Below, piece by piece: positions 27,729 to 37,373 of a DNA stretch of 64,000 bases. The notes under the pieces were generated by a model. The model was not told the origin of the DNA. It ran no database searches and worked only from the letters and a program-made list of their open reading frames with translations. The stretch is from JAJEFO01 sp965221845 (GTDB taxonomy: Bacteria; Pseudomonadota; Alphaproteobacteria; Rhodobacterales; Rhodobacteraceae): NCBI GenBank assembly GCA_965221845.1, contig OZ244919.1, positions 2,170,001-2,234,000 on the forward strand, given 5' to 3'. The position numbers were made by a program, and so were the translations under genes. The first letter of the stretch is position 1. Each line of letters begins with the position of its first letter.

Positions 27729-28984
27729 ATGTTGAAGTCACCACATTCACCTGCACCGAATCACCTCCAGAGGCAAACCCCGGCGCGTCTCATGGCATCT
27801 GGACGCGACGCTGCCGGCGCCGGAGTGCGCGGCCTGCGGCAGGCCGACGGCCCGGCATTCGTCGTCGTCGAAGTCCTTGCCTCGAGCCGGCTCGGCCGGG
27901 TCGAGGTGGAGCGGTCGCACTTCCGCTGCCGGTCGTGCGGCAAGGGGCGCTTCCCGCCGGACCGGGCGCTTGGCCTGGAGGGCGGGACGGTGACGCCGGG
28001 GATGGCGAGCGTCATCGCCGGGACGGTGCCGCTGACGGGCTTCGAGGCGGCGAGCCGGCACGTCGACAGCCTCGCCGGTGTGGACGCGTCGTCGAGCGCG
28101 CTGCAGCGCCGGGCGCTGGATCTCGGCGAGGCGGCGGCCCGCTTCGAGCGCGAGGAGGTCGTCGACGGCAGGCCGCCGGAACCGCGCATGCAGCTCTCCG
28201 TCGACGGGACCGGCGTCCCGATGCGGAGGGAGGAGACCGAGGGCGTTCGCGGCAGGCAGGCCGACGGCACCTCGAAGACCAGGGAAGCCAGGCTGGCGGT
28301 GGCGTGCACGGCCGAGGGGCGGGACCCCGGGACCGGCGCGGCTCTCAAGGACCGGGGCAGCGAGTCGTCCGGCTGCCTGACCGGCGGCGCGGCGGCGCCG
28401 TCCGGAGGCCGGGAGGCCTCGGACTTCGCGGCGCGGCGCGACCGGGAGGCCCGGCGGCGGGGGCTGCACGACGCGGGCGGGCCCGTGGTCGTCTCCGACG
28501 GGGCGGACTGGATCCCCAACGCCTGCGAGGAGCCCTTCGGGGGCCGGAAGGTCACGTTCGTGCCCGGCCTCTTCCACTGCCTGGAACGCGCCTCCGACGC
28601 CGCGAGGCGATCCTGCCGGCCGGGGGCGGAGCGGGACCGGCGGTTCGCGGAGGCGAGGCCGACGTCAGGGCGGGCCGGGCGGCGAAGGTCGTCCGGGAGC
28701 CGGCGCCGTCCGGGGACCGGCACGAGGAAGTCGAGGCCTGCTGCCGGCGTTTCGAGAGGAACCTCGGCCGGATGCGGCACGACCGGTACCGCGATCAGGG
28801 CATCCGGGCCGGGAGCGGCGTCGTCGAGGGCGGATGCCGGCGGTTCGGGCTGCGGCCCAGGCGATCGGGAACGCGCCGGGCGGAGAGGGGCGCCAACGCC
28901 ATGCTGGCGCTGAAGGGCTGCGCCATGAACCTCAGGCTGCCCGACTTCCTGGAATGGCAGGCGAATCAGGCCATCGCCGCATGA
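27729..28984 (+). pseudogene. ISKra4-family transposase, frameshifted and 5'-truncated
   Basis: A zinc-finger-like segment FRCRSCGKGRFPPDRALGLE precedes the catalytic part: MQLSVDGTGVPMRREE, then SDGADWIPN and FVPGLFHCLERASD. Near 28600 the frame shifts to the conserved C-terminus: DRHEEVEACCRRFERNLG, GIRAGSGVVEGGCRRFGL and RGANAMLALKGCAMNLRLPD. The N-terminal third of a normal ISKra4 transposase is missing or scrambled. The right end, TTGGGCTACACCC, finishes at 29007; the left end is not visible. Confidence 0.8.
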
Positions 28985-28994
28985 TGTCAAAAAA

Positions 28995-29007
28995 TTGGGC
29001 TACACCC
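28995..29007 (+). repeat. ISKra4-type right terminal repeat
   Basis: TTGGGCTACACCC ends this ISKra4 copy and is the complement of the GGGTGTAGCCCA seen at 15638, 46001 and 62732. Confidence 0.65.
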
Positions 29008-29084
29008 ATCCAGAAGTTCTTGCCTTTCTTGCGCTTCAAAACTCTTCCGTCCCGCCATGTCTTTGCCTCCCCCGTGCGTGTTGA

Positions 29085-29112
29085 AGAAAAGGGGGCGGCC
29101 CGAAAGCCGCCC
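29085..29112 (-). terminator. Rho-independent terminator of the porin gene
   Basis: Read on the minus strand, a 7-bp GC stem (29106-29112 with 29093-29099, loop of 6) is followed by a CCTTTTCTTC tract. It lies about 20 bases after the porin stop codon. Confidence 0.75.
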
Positions 29113-29132
29113 ACTGCGTCCCTTCCGGCCGG

Positions 29133-30398
29133 TCAGAACGCCATCTTGAGGCCGAAGGACCAGGTGTCCTTGTCCTGGCCTCGACCTGTCGGCGGATCTT
29201 TTTTGTCGGTGGTGAGATCAATATCATCGACTGCGTAGTCGGTCTTGCCGTATCCGAACTGGAGCGACGCGCCGCCGCCCAGGTCGTAGGTCGCCGCAAG
29301 GCCGTAGCCGTCAACGTCATAGGCCGTTGAGCCGCTCACCGTGGCATTGCCTGTCGCAGGCTTCAACTCCACCGGTTCCCCGTCCACGTCCTTCTTGGCG
29401 TAGTTGGCATGGAACGCGAGCGGCCCGACGCTGTAGGTCGCGCCGATGCCGGAATGCTTGGCTTCCGTGTCGTCGAATGTGGCCAATCGCTTATTCGCGG
29501 CAATTATCTCGGTAGCGTTAGCCAGAACATCCGCGGCAGCGGGCGCGTTGATGGTGGTGCCGTTGTCGTTGTCGAACTGGGCGTAGTTGGCCACCAGCTT
29601 CAGGCTGCCGGTCCCGACCGGGAACGCGGCCGAGAAGCTGCCGCCCACGATGTCGGACCAGTCGTCCTTCTGGTAGCCTATGCCTCCCGCAAGGGTCGCG
29701 CCGCCCACGGCGAAGCTCCCCTTGCCGCCGACGCCGAGGATGTCGCCACGGTCTTTCTGGAATGCTTTGTCCGCATCAGCAGGGTTATCAGTGTTATCGC
29801 CCCTTTGAGCCGTGCCGGGGAGCGTCCCAACCGTCCTGTCCCCTATCCCGTCAAACGCGGTGTCCTGCTCGAACGACAGTCCGAGCGCGAAGTCGCCCAG
29901 GAGGTCGCCGGTGTCGTAGCGGAGTATCTGGCCGTCATGCGTGCCGTCCAGGCCGGAGTTGCCGTCGAAGCCGCCGTGCTCGTGGTCGTCCCTTATCGAG
30001 CCCGCGCCGACGATCTCCTCCATCGCCCAGTCATAGCCGCCGTCGGTGTCGCCCATCTCGACGTTGCCGAAGAACCCTCGGACGTAGAAGGTCGCGCCGC
30101 CGTCGTCGGCGTCGTTGTTCGTCGCGGCATTCTTGCCACCGCCGTCCTGCAGCTCGTCGATGTCGACGTTCGCCCCGAAGGTGATCCCGGTGTCGGTCAC
30201 GCCCTCCATCTTGATCGTCGCGTCGATGTCGGTGTGGAACTGCGCGCCGGTCTTCGTTCCGTCGTCCTTCTTCGAGTCGTCGTCGAACACGCCCATCTCC
30301 GCCGACCCCGACAGCGTCACGCCCTGCGCGAGCGCCGCCCCGGGCAGCATCAGGGCGGTGGAGGCCAGCAGCGCCGCCGCTCCATGCCTGATTTCCAT
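29133..30398 (-). CDS. Outer-membrane porin (Porin_4 / Rhodobacter type)
   Basis: A 421-residue trimeric beta-barrel porin for small hydrophilic solutes. The signal peptide is EIRHGAAALLASTALMLPG with cleavage after ALA-Q near residue 20. The mature chain is rich in Asp, Gly and aromatic residues, alternates in beta strands, and ends in Phe (FGLKMAF) as outer-membrane proteins do. ATG 30398 is preceded by AAGGA; an upstream in-frame Met at 30413 is less likely. It shares its signal sequence with the truncated porin at 17434-17667, so the two are paralogues. A terminator follows. Confidence 0.92.
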   Translation of the reverse strand: MEIRHGAAALLASTALMLPGAALAQGVTLSGSAEMGVFDDDSKKDDGTKTGAQFHTDIDATIKMEGVTDTGITFGANVDIDELQDGGGKNAATNNDADDGGATFYVRGFFGNVEMGDTDGGYDWAMEEIVGAGSIRDDHEHGGFDGNSGLDGTHDGQILRYDTGDLLGDFALGLSFEQDTAFDGIGDRTVGTLPGTAQRGDNTDNPADADKAFQKDRGDILGVGGKGSFAVGGATLAGGIGYQKDDWSDIVGGSFSAAFPVGTGSLKLVANYAQFDNDNGTTINAPAAADVLANATEIIAANKRLATFDDTEAKHSGIGATYSVGPLAFHANYAKKDVDGEPVELKPATGNATVSGSTAYDVDGYGLAATYDLGGGASLQFGYGKTDYAVDDIDLTTDKKDPPTGRGQDKDTWSFGLKMAF

Positions 30399-30963
30399 TC
30401 TGGTTCCTTTCATCTCTCTATCTCCTTAGAACCGCTTTTTCGGCGCACACCCTTAGAATCAGGAGCGCGCAGGGGTCAAACTGACGTTTCGGGTGGGGTT
30501 CGGCAAGCTCGGGCACACAAGATCGTGGGGGAATGTGATCAAAGTACCACGGGCAACGCCGGGTTTGTCGAATGCCGGTCCCGTGATCCCCTTCGGGCCA
30601 TGTGGGGGAACGTGTGGCGCAGGGCCATGGCCCGACAGGCCTGGGCCATGGATCTCCAGTGAGAGGCAGACTCCTGCCCTTGCCTTGAGGGGGACGTTCG
30701 GCAGGGACGGGCCAGGGCTTGGCAGAGCATGGGATGCACATAAGGTGATCGCGCATACATGCAAGCTGAGTGGGTGACATGAAGGCCAGAGGCGCGTACG
30801 ATCCGGTCATGCGAGGCTTTCTGCAGCGGCGCGGATCACGGTCCCGCCTGCAGGATCCTCGCCAGGACATGGAGCGGGCCGATCCCGACAGTGCGGAACT
30901 GCCGCTCCGCCCGGGCCTCGCCAGTCCGGCTGGCGTTCCTGCAAGAGACGTCTCCGGCGAGAG
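30399..30963. other. Long intergenic region upstream of porin and DUF3422 gene
   Basis: About 570 bp separates the divergent porin and DUF3422 genes. Short frames exist on both strands but lack ribosome-binding sites and family resemblance. The part next to the porin (30399-30460) is AT-richer and is the likely porin promoter region. Confidence 0.5.
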
Positions 30964-30972
30964 GTGCCAGAT

Positions 30973-32271
30973 ATGCAAGGGATAGGGGATCATCCACTGC
31001 GCTACAGGCTGGCGAACGAGCTGCATGCGCGCCCCTTTCCGACGATGCGCGTGCCCTGCACCGTGACCTATGTCGCAATCGAACTCGCACGCGATCCCGC
31101 CGAACGGGGCGAAGGCCATGCCTGCGCGCACCTCAAGGCCCTGCTCGACCGCCATGGCGCGACGCACCCCCGGCCCGACGCGACCCATTACTCCGGCAGG
31201 ATCGGCCGCCATCGCCTGAAGTGGGAACGGCACACCGAGTTCGTCACGTTCATGGCCTCTGCAGACGGCCTGTCCGAACGCCCCTTCGATCCGGCCGAAT
31301 TCGCGGTCTTCCCCGACGACTGGCTGGCGCAGGCGCCGGGCCAGCGCATCACCTCGGCGACGATCCAGGTCATGCCCCGCCCCGACGGACCGGCCACCGC
31401 AAGGGCGCTTGGCGAATGGTTCGTGCCCGAGAGCCTCGCATTTTCGTCCGTTGCCGAAGGCGCGGCGGAAATCGCCGGCGACTTCCGGATCGATCCTGCG
31501 GGCCATCTGCGTTTCGCCGTGTTCGCCGACCCGGAAATCGGGCGGCGGCGCATGGGGCGCGTCGTCCAGCGCCTCTGCGAGATCGAGACCTACAAGTCCA
31601 TGTCGATGCTCGGATTCGCGTGGGCGCGCGAGGCGACCTCGCGCGTTGACGACCTCGACGCGCGCCTCACCCGGCTGATGGACGACGTGAAGGAGGGCGC
31701 CAGGCCGGCCGAGGAAACCTTGCCGGAACTTCTCAAGGTCGCCACCGAGCTGGAAGCCGTCGCCGCAAGGAGCGCCTTCAGGCTGGGCGCCACGAACGCC
31801 TACAGGGCGATCGTCAGCGACCGGGTCGCGATGCTGCGCGAGAAAAAGGTTGCCGGCCGCCAGACGTTCGGGGAATTCATGGCGCGCCGCTACGAGCCTG
31901 CGATGCGGACCGTGACGTCTGCGAGCCGGCGTCTTTCCGCGCTCGCGGACCGTGCCATGCGTGCAGGGCAGCTGCTTCGCACCAAGGTCGAGGTCGAGCG
32001 CGGCGCCCAGAACCAGCAGCTACTCGAAGGCATGAACCGGCGCATCGAGCTGCAGCTGCGTCTCCAGCGCACCGTGGAGGGGCTTTCCGTGGTCGCGATC
32101 AGCTACTATGCGGTCTCGCTGGCGGGTCATCTCCTCTACCCGCTCGCCCATCCTGCCGGACCGAGCGAAGGCATGCTGAAAGCGATGATAACGCTTCCCG
32201 TGGTGGCCGTTGTGTGGCTGTTCGTCCGGCGCGTGCGCCGAAAGATCGGCGAACGAAGCACAAGGCGCTAG
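30973..32271 (+). CDS. DUF3422 family membrane protein
   Basis: A 432-residue protein of the DUF3422 family, common in alpha- and betaproteobacteria and of unknown function. The N-terminus matches the family (HPLRYRLANELHARPFPTM). Long helical, probably coiled-coil, stretches follow between about residues 220 and 370, and two C-terminal membrane segments lie near LSVVAISYYAVSLAGHLL and MITLPVVAVVWLFV. ATG 30973 is eight bases after GAGAGG; GTG 30964 is an alternative. It is unrelated to the sulfonate cluster that follows 141 bp later. Confidence 0.88.
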   Translation: MQGIGDHPLRYRLANELHARPFPTMRVPCTVTYVAIELARDPAERGEGHACAHLKALLDRHGATHPRPDATHYSGRIGRHRLKWERHTEFVTFMASADGLSERPFDPAEFAVFPDDWLAQAPGQRITSATIQVMPRPDGPATARALGEWFVPESLAFSSVAEGAAEIAGDFRIDPAGHLRFAVFADPEIGRRRMGRVVQRLCEIETYKSMSMLGFAWAREATSRVDDLDARLTRLMDDVKEGARPAEETLPELLKVATELEAVAARSAFRLGATNAYRAIVSDRVAMLREKKVAGRQTFGEFMARRYEPAMRTVTSASRRLSALADRAMRAGQLLRTKVEVERGAQNQQLLEGMNRRIELQLRLQRTVEGLSVVAISYYAVSLAGHLLYPLAHPAGPSEGMLKAMITLPVVAVVWLFVRRVRRKIGERSTRR

Positions 32272-32412
32272 ACGAGGCGCGAACTGCAGACAGGCCCCGG
32301 CGCTTCGAGGGCAGGGGCGTTCGGGTACGGAACGCTGGCGCGAGACAGACAGGGCGGAAGCTCGTCAAGCACCGTTAACGCCGGGGTCTCCGGCCCATCG
32401 GGAGCGCGCCAG

Positions 32413-33333
32413 ATGGCACTGCCCACGACCCCTTCATTCCGCCTGGACGGCAAGCGCGCGCTGGTCACTGGAGCGTCCTCCGGCATCGGCCAGGCGTGCG
32501 CAGCAGCGCTCGGGGATGCTGGCGCACACGTCGTGGCGGCGGCACGCCGTATCGACAGGCTGGAGGAAACCGCCCGTGGAATCGCCGAACGCGGCGGCAG
32601 CGCCGAGGCTCTCGAACTCGACCAGGCCGATCTCTGCGGCATGGCCGGCGCGCTCGCCGCGCAGGCCCCTTTCGACATCGTGCTGAACTCGGCCGGGATC
32701 GCGCGGCATGGCCCGGCCGCGGAAACCCTGCCAGAGGACTACGACGCAGTCATGTAACGTCAACCTGCGTGCGGCCTACTTCCTCTCGGTCGGCGCTGCA
32801 AAGGGCATGATACGGTCAGGGCGGGGCGGCTCGATCATCCACGTTTCCTCCCAGATGGGACATGTCGGGGGGCCGGAACGCGCCGTCTATTGCGCGACGA
32901 AGTTCGGCGTCGAGGGAATGGTAAAGGCAATGGCCATCGAATGGGCGCCTCACCGGGTCCGGATCAACACGATCTGTCCGACATTCGTCTTGACGGACCT
33001 TACCCGCAAGGCATTCGGCGATCCCGAACAGCATGCATGGATCATGGGCAAGATCAAGCTGGGCCGCCCGGCCGGGTGTAGTTCAACTTCGTTGGTGAGG
33101 CGGTGACGGCCTGACTTGCCGGCTTGGTCGAGGGCGTGGAACAGCCTTTGCTGCATGGCGCTGCAACGCCATCAAGGGAATCTGCGAATCGCAATCACCA
33201 ACAAATTTGAACTGCACCCCGCCCGGCCGAGCTGGAGGACATGATGGGCGCGGCAGTCTACCTTGCCTCTGACGCCTCGGCAATGGTAACCGGCACGTCG
33301 CTTCTGGTCGACGGCGGGTGGACCGCAGGCTAG
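32413..33333 (+). pseudogene. Short-chain dehydrogenase, broken by a 1-nt insertion and a MITE
   Basis: A classical SDR of about 255 residues. ALVTGASSGIGQACAAALG binds NAD(P), DIVLNSAGIARHG follows, the Ser is in IIHVSSQMG, and AVYCATKFGVEGM holds the Tyr-Lys pair. One extra T near 32755 shifts the frame within DAVM-NVNLRAAYFLS. After LGRPA at 33073 a 146-bp element with 9-bp target duplication interrupts the gene; beyond it the frame resumes ELEDMMGAAVYLASDASAM to the tail LLVDGGWTAG. By context it was an alcohol dehydrogenase of the sulfonate pathway. Confidence 0.9.
33074..33219. mobile_element. 146-bp MITE with 9-bp target duplication
   Basis: The element begins GGGTGTAGTTCAA and ends TTGAACTGCACCC. 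The terminal inverted repeats extend to 24 bp with three mismatches. CGCCCGGCC flanks both sides (33065-33073 and 33220-33228). It carries no gene. Removing it with one flank copy restores the dehydrogenase frame exactly, which proves it is an insertion. The parent IS is not in the window. Confidence 0.88.
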
Positions 33334-33351
33334 GCGGGGCAAGGGCATCCG

Positions 33352-34658
33352 ATGACGAGGCGATACCTCAAGAAGGCCGCGCTGATCGCGAAATCCGATG
33401 CGGCTGGCGTTCGGGACACCGTACAGGGCATGCTCGACGCCATAAGGGCCGGCGGAGACGCGGCCGCGATGGAACATGCCGCCAGGCTCGACAGGTGCGA
33501 CGGCAACGTCATCGTCACGCCCGACGAGATCGAGGCGGCATGCGCCGCGGTGCCCGGCCGTCTCAAGGACGACATCCGGTTCGCCCATGACAGCGTGCGC
33601 CGCTTTGCGGAGGCTCAGAGGGGCACGCTTCGGGACATGGAGATCGAGGTCGTCCCGGGGCTGGTGGCGGGACAGAAGGCGATTCCGGCGGGTGCGGCGG
33701 GTTGCTACGTGCCGGGAGGACGCTACAGCCACGTCGCGAGCGCGCTCATGACCGTCACGACGGCCAGGGTCGCAGGATGCGGGCATGTCGTCGCAGCCTC
33801 CCCGCCCCGGCCCGGTCTGGGGATCCCGCCCGCAATGATCTATGCCGCGCACCTCGCCGGCACCGACGCCATTCTCGCAATTGGCGGCGTGCAGGCGGTC
33901 GCATCCATGGCGTTCGGGCTGTTCGGGCTGCCCAAGGCGGACGTCCTCGCCGGCCCGGGCAACCAGTTCGTGGCCGAAGCGAAGAGAATCCTCTTCGGGA
34001 GGTCGGAATAGACATGTTCGCCGGCCCGACGGACTCGCTCGTCCTCGCGGACGCCAGCGCGGATCCCGGCATCGTGGCCGCCGACCTCGTCGGCCAGGCC
34101 GAGCACGGCTGCAACTCGCCCGTCTGGCTGGTAACGGATGACCGCGCGCTCGCGGAAGAGGTCATGGCCATCGTTCCGGGCCTGATCGCGGACCTGCCCG
34201 AGACCAATCGCGAGAGCGCCGAAGCCGCCTGGCGCGACTATGCCGAAATCATTCTCTGCCAGGACCGCGAAGGGATGGCGGAAACGGCGGACGAATACGC
34301 GCCGGAACACCTTAGCGTGCAGACCGGGGACACGGACTGGTGGCTCTCGCGCCTGACCTGCTACGGGTCGCTGTTCCTCGGGGAGGAAACGACGGTTGCA
34401 TTCGGCGACAAGGCGTCGGGACCCAAGCATGTCCTTCCGACGTCCGGCGCCGCCTCCTACACCGGCGGCCTTTCGGTCCACAAGTTCCTCAAGATCGTGA
34501 CCTTGCAAAGGGCGACGCGCGAAGGGTCAAGGCCGATAGCCGAGGCGACGGCGCGCATCTCCCGTCTCGAGGGCATGGAAGGGCATGCCCGGACAGCTGA
34601 CATCCGGCTCGCCAAGTACTTTCCCGGCGTGAAGTTCGGTCTGGGCGTCGATGAATAG
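33352..34658 (+). pseudogene. Histidinol-dehydrogenase-family enzyme (HpsN-like), frameshifted
   Basis: The combined protein of about 435 residues matches the HisD fold in its sulfopropanediol 3-dehydrogenase (HpsN) branch: AIPAGAAGCYVPGGRYSHVA, IGGVQAVASMAFGLFGL and VLAGPGNQFVAEAKRILFG, then in the next frame IDMFAGPTDSLVLAD, QAEHGCNSPVWLVT, EYAPEHLSVQTGD and GLSVHKFLKIVTLQRATREG. The break is at 33998-34003, where GGGG appears shortened to GGG, leaving an early stop. HpsN oxidises (R)-dihydroxypropanesulfonate to sulfolactate. It is not in a his operon and lies beside comDE, which supports the sulfonate role. A base-call error in the G-run would make it intact. Confidence 0.85.
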
Positions 34659-34709
34659 CGGGCGACAAGCTTCTGGGGCGCCGCGACGTCCCGGGCTCGG
34701 CGTCGGACC

Positions 34710-35695
34710 GTGAAGGCGCTCGTCTACACCGGCCCCGAGACGCTCGAGCTCGGAGACGTGCCTGACCCCGTTCCCGGATCCGAGGACGCAACCGTCCGCA
34801 TCGCCCGCGTCGGGATCTGCGGCAGCGACATGCACGCCTATCTCGGCCATGACGACCGCAGGCCCGCGCCGCTGGTTCTCGGGCGCGAGGCCGCCGGCGT
34901 CGTCGAAGGCTGGCCGGATGACGGGCGGCGCGTGACGATAAATCCGCTGGTCACGTGCGGCGCCTGCAAGGCCTGCAGGTCCGGACGCGACAATGTCTGC
35001 GCCGACAGGCAGATCATCTCGATGCCGCCGCGCGAGGGCGCCTTCGCCGAACGCGTCGCGATCCCGAGGGGCAACCTCGGCGAGGTGCCTGCGGACGTTC
35101 CGATGGAAAAGGCGGCCCTCGCGGAACCGCTGGCATGCGGTGCGCCTCGGCCTGGCCGCCCTCGGCGAGGTCCCGCAGAGCGCCCTGGTGCTCGGCGGCG
35201 GCGCCATCGGCCTGGGCGCCGCGCTCGCGGCGAGGGCGCAGGGCGTCGCCGACATCAGGATCGTCGAGCCACATGCCGGACGGCGCGCCACGCTGGAGCG
35301 TTTCGGAATGGATGCCGTCCCGCCGGAAGCCCTTGGCCCGGCGGACTTCTCGGAACTCGTGACTGACGGCGTGGGCCATGCAGGCACCGGCAGGGACGGC
35401 ATCGGCGCACGTCCTGCCCGGCGGCGTGATCGCTCATGTCGGCCTTGGCGAGGCGGAGGGCGGCCTGGACGTCCGTCGGCTGACGCTGCAGGAAATCGCG
35501 TTCATCGGCACCTACGCCTACGCGGCCCGGGACTTTCGCGATGCGGCGACGGCCATTTTCGACGGCCGTCTCGGACCCCTTGACTGGACCGACATGCGGC
35601 CGCTCGCGGAGGGCATCGGCGCGTTTCGGGACATCCGGGCAGACCGCGTGGATGCGCCCAAGGTCATTCTCTGTCCGGAAGGAGGTGCCGCGTGA
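34710..35695 (+). pseudogene. Zinc-dependent alcohol dehydrogenase, two frameshifts
   Basis: A medium-chain dehydrogenase of about 330 residues. The catalytic zinc Cys is in RVGICGSDMHAYLGH. Structural zinc cysteines are in VTCGACKACRSGRDNVC. The Rossmann loop is VLGGGAIGLGAALAARAQG. The frame shifts near 35140 (after EPLACG) and again near 35380, and the C-terminus GGVIAHVGLGEAEGGLDVRR ends at 35695, overlapping the comD start by 4 nt. It probably oxidised a sulfonated polyol or sulfolactate. Third broken dehydrogenase in the cluster. Confidence 0.85.
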
Positions 35696-36189
35696 GCGTC
35701 CATGAACGGATAGCATCCGATCTCGTCGCCGCAGGAATCGGGTTCGTGACAACCGTCCCCTGCAAGCAGCTCGCCGGCGTGATCGCGGAAATCGACAGGC
35801 ATCCAGGGATCATCCACGTCCCGTCCAACAGGGAGGACGAGGGCATGGGCCTTTGCGCCGGGGCCTGGATGGGCGGCCGGCGCGCCGCGATAGTCATGCA
35901 GAACACGGCGCTCGGCGTGACGGTCAACGCCCTTGCAACGCTGGTCCAGTTCTACCGCATGCCGCTGCCGATGCTGGTTTCCTATCGCGGAGAGCCCGGC
36001 GAACCCGTCGCATGCCAGGTGGAGATGGCCGTGCATACCAAGGCGCTGCTCGCGCAACTCCACGTTCCGGCCTACCATTTCCATCGGCCGGGGGATGTCG
36101 AGGAGCTTCCCGGGATTCTCGACTACGCCTTCATGTGCTCCAAGCCGGTAGCGATCCTGACCGACGCGTCATTCTGGGGAGGGTACTGA
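35692..36189 (+). CDS. comD: Sulfopyruvate decarboxylase, alpha subunit
   Basis: ComD carries the pyrimidine-binding half of a thiamine-diphosphate decarboxylase that converts sulfopyruvate to sulfoacetaldehyde. The 165-residue sequence has VTTVPCKQLAGVIAEID, the cofactor Glu region SNREDEGMGLCAGAWMGGRR, and QNTALGVTVNALATL. The GTG start overlaps the dehydrogenase stop, and comE follows after one base. The pair being intact while the upstream dehydrogenases are broken is unusual. Confidence 0.87.
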   Translation: MSVHERIASDLVAAGIGFVTTVPCKQLAGVIAEIDRHPGIIHVPSNREDEGMGLCAGAWMGGRRAAIVMQNTALGVTVNALATLVQFYRMPLPMLVSYRGEPGEPVACQVEMAVHTKALLAQLHVPAYHFHRPGDVEELPGILDYAFMCSKPVAILTDASFWGGY

Positions 36190-36190
36190 A

Positions 36191-36748
36191 TTGATCCGAT
36201 CCGAAATCCTGCAGGAAATCGCCCCGATCCTGCGCGACCGGCTTGTCATCTGCAACATCGGCATCCCGAGCCAGGAGCTTCACGCCATCGATGACCGGCC
36301 GGCGAACTTCTACATGCTGGGCACGATGGGCCTGGCTTCGTCCATAGGCCTGGGCCTTGCCTTGGTGCAGCAGAAGCCCGTGATCGTGATCGACGGCGAC
36401 GGCTCGATCCTGACCAACCTCGGAACGCTGCCCACGATCGCGAACAATCCCGCGCCCAACTACGTCCTCCTCGTGATCGACAACGGCTCCTACGGCTCCA
36501 CCGGCGACCAGCCGACCTACGCAGGCCGGAAGACGTCGCTCGCCGGCATGGCGCGAGAGGCCGGCTGCGAGCGCGTCGTCGAATGCCGCGCCGAAGAGGC
36601 TGGCGACGCGCTCCGGGACGCGCTGAATGCAGGCAAGGCTACCGTCATCATCTGCAAGTGCCAGAGCGGCAACGCGAAGATGCCGGTCATCACAATGGAC
36701 CCGGTAAGCATCCGCGACCGTTTCATGCGGGCCGTGGTTGCCGACTGA
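36191..36748 (+). CDS. comE: Sulfopyruvate decarboxylase, beta subunit
   Basis: The 185-residue diphosphate-binding subunit has the thiamine-diphosphate motif, GDGSILTNLGTL with the Asn side in VIDNGSYGSTGDQ. YMLGTMGLASSIGLGLAL is typical of the ComE family. It starts at TTG 36191, one base after comD. The C-terminus (NAKMPVITMDPVSIRDRFM) also fits. Downstream processing of sulfoacetaldehyde (Xsc) is not in the window. Phosphonopyruvate decarboxylases are related, but gene context favours sulfopyruvate. Confidence 0.87.
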   Translation: MIRSEILQEIAPILRDRLVICNIGIPSQELHAIDDRPANFYMLGTMGLASSIGLGLALVQQKPVIVIDGDGSILTNLGTLPTIANNPAPNYVLLVIDNGSYGSTGDQPTYAGRKTSLAGMAREAGCERVVECRAEEAGDALRDALNAGKATVIICKCQSGNAKMPVITMDPVSIRDRFMRAVVAD

Positions 36749-36875
36749 AGCCGCCTTCCGACACTTCCGCTTGCTGCCGGAAAGACTGACCTGGCGCTGC
36801 CGCAGCTTCCTGCGTCTCGGCCGCCAGCGCGCGGTCCAGCCGGGCGGTCGGAACGGCGCGGAGTCCCGGCGGGGA

Positions 36876-37373
36876 TCACGACGGCTGCAGCCGTCCCAGC
36901 TCCGCCATGCGCAGGATCATCATCAGCGGCTCGTGCTCGGAGAACGCGCGGTAGCCGAACCGGACGTAGAACGCCTTCGCCCTTTCGTCGACGGCCTGCA
37001 CGATGACCGCACGGGCGCCGATCGTGCGCGACGCCGCGAGCGCCCGGCATCGACCAGCAGGTCGGTTTCGAGCCGCCTGCCTCTGAAGTCTTCGTCCACG
37101 GCGAGCTGGCCAAGAAGAATGACCGGAACCGGATCGGGCATGTTGCGGCCCGCCCGCGACGACACCCGGCGCCGCTCCACGGAACTGGCGGCGAGGCTGT
37201 AGAAGCCGGCCACCCGGTCGCCGTCGCAGGCGACATTAGGTGCGCGCGCCGCCCCGGGCCTCGTTCAGCCTTGCCTTGCTCCGGAGCCAGGCATCCAGGA
37301 CCGGGACCCCGGAGGAGAACCGCGAAAGGTCGTGGCGGGGCGCGAGCGGTTCTGGCGGGCCTGCCGGCCCCAC
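36876..37373 (-). pseudogene. GNAT toxin (TacT-like), frameshifted
   Basis: Family segments LSRFSSGVPVLDAWLRSKA, VAGFYSLAASSVERRR and PVILLGQLAVDEDFRGRRLE are clear, and the end reads AFYVRFGYRAFSEHEPLMMI in a third register. Breaks lie near 37240 (after GGART, at a TAA) and near 37050. TacT toxins acetylate charged tRNA. It follows a DUF1778 antitoxin frame in the usual order. Probably inactive as written. Confidence 0.75.

Noticed and set aside
26117..28984. 955-codon plus-strand frame
   Set aside because: Only its last part (ISKra4 C-terminus) is real; the rest is antisense to an IS110 transposase.
30418..30960. Short frames on both strands between porin and DUF3422 genes
   Set aside because: No ribosome-binding sites or family segments.
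33352..34658. Reading the HisD-family gene as hisD of histidine synthesis
   Set aside because: It is next to comDE and other dehydrogenases, not his genes, and the segments fit the HpsN branch better.
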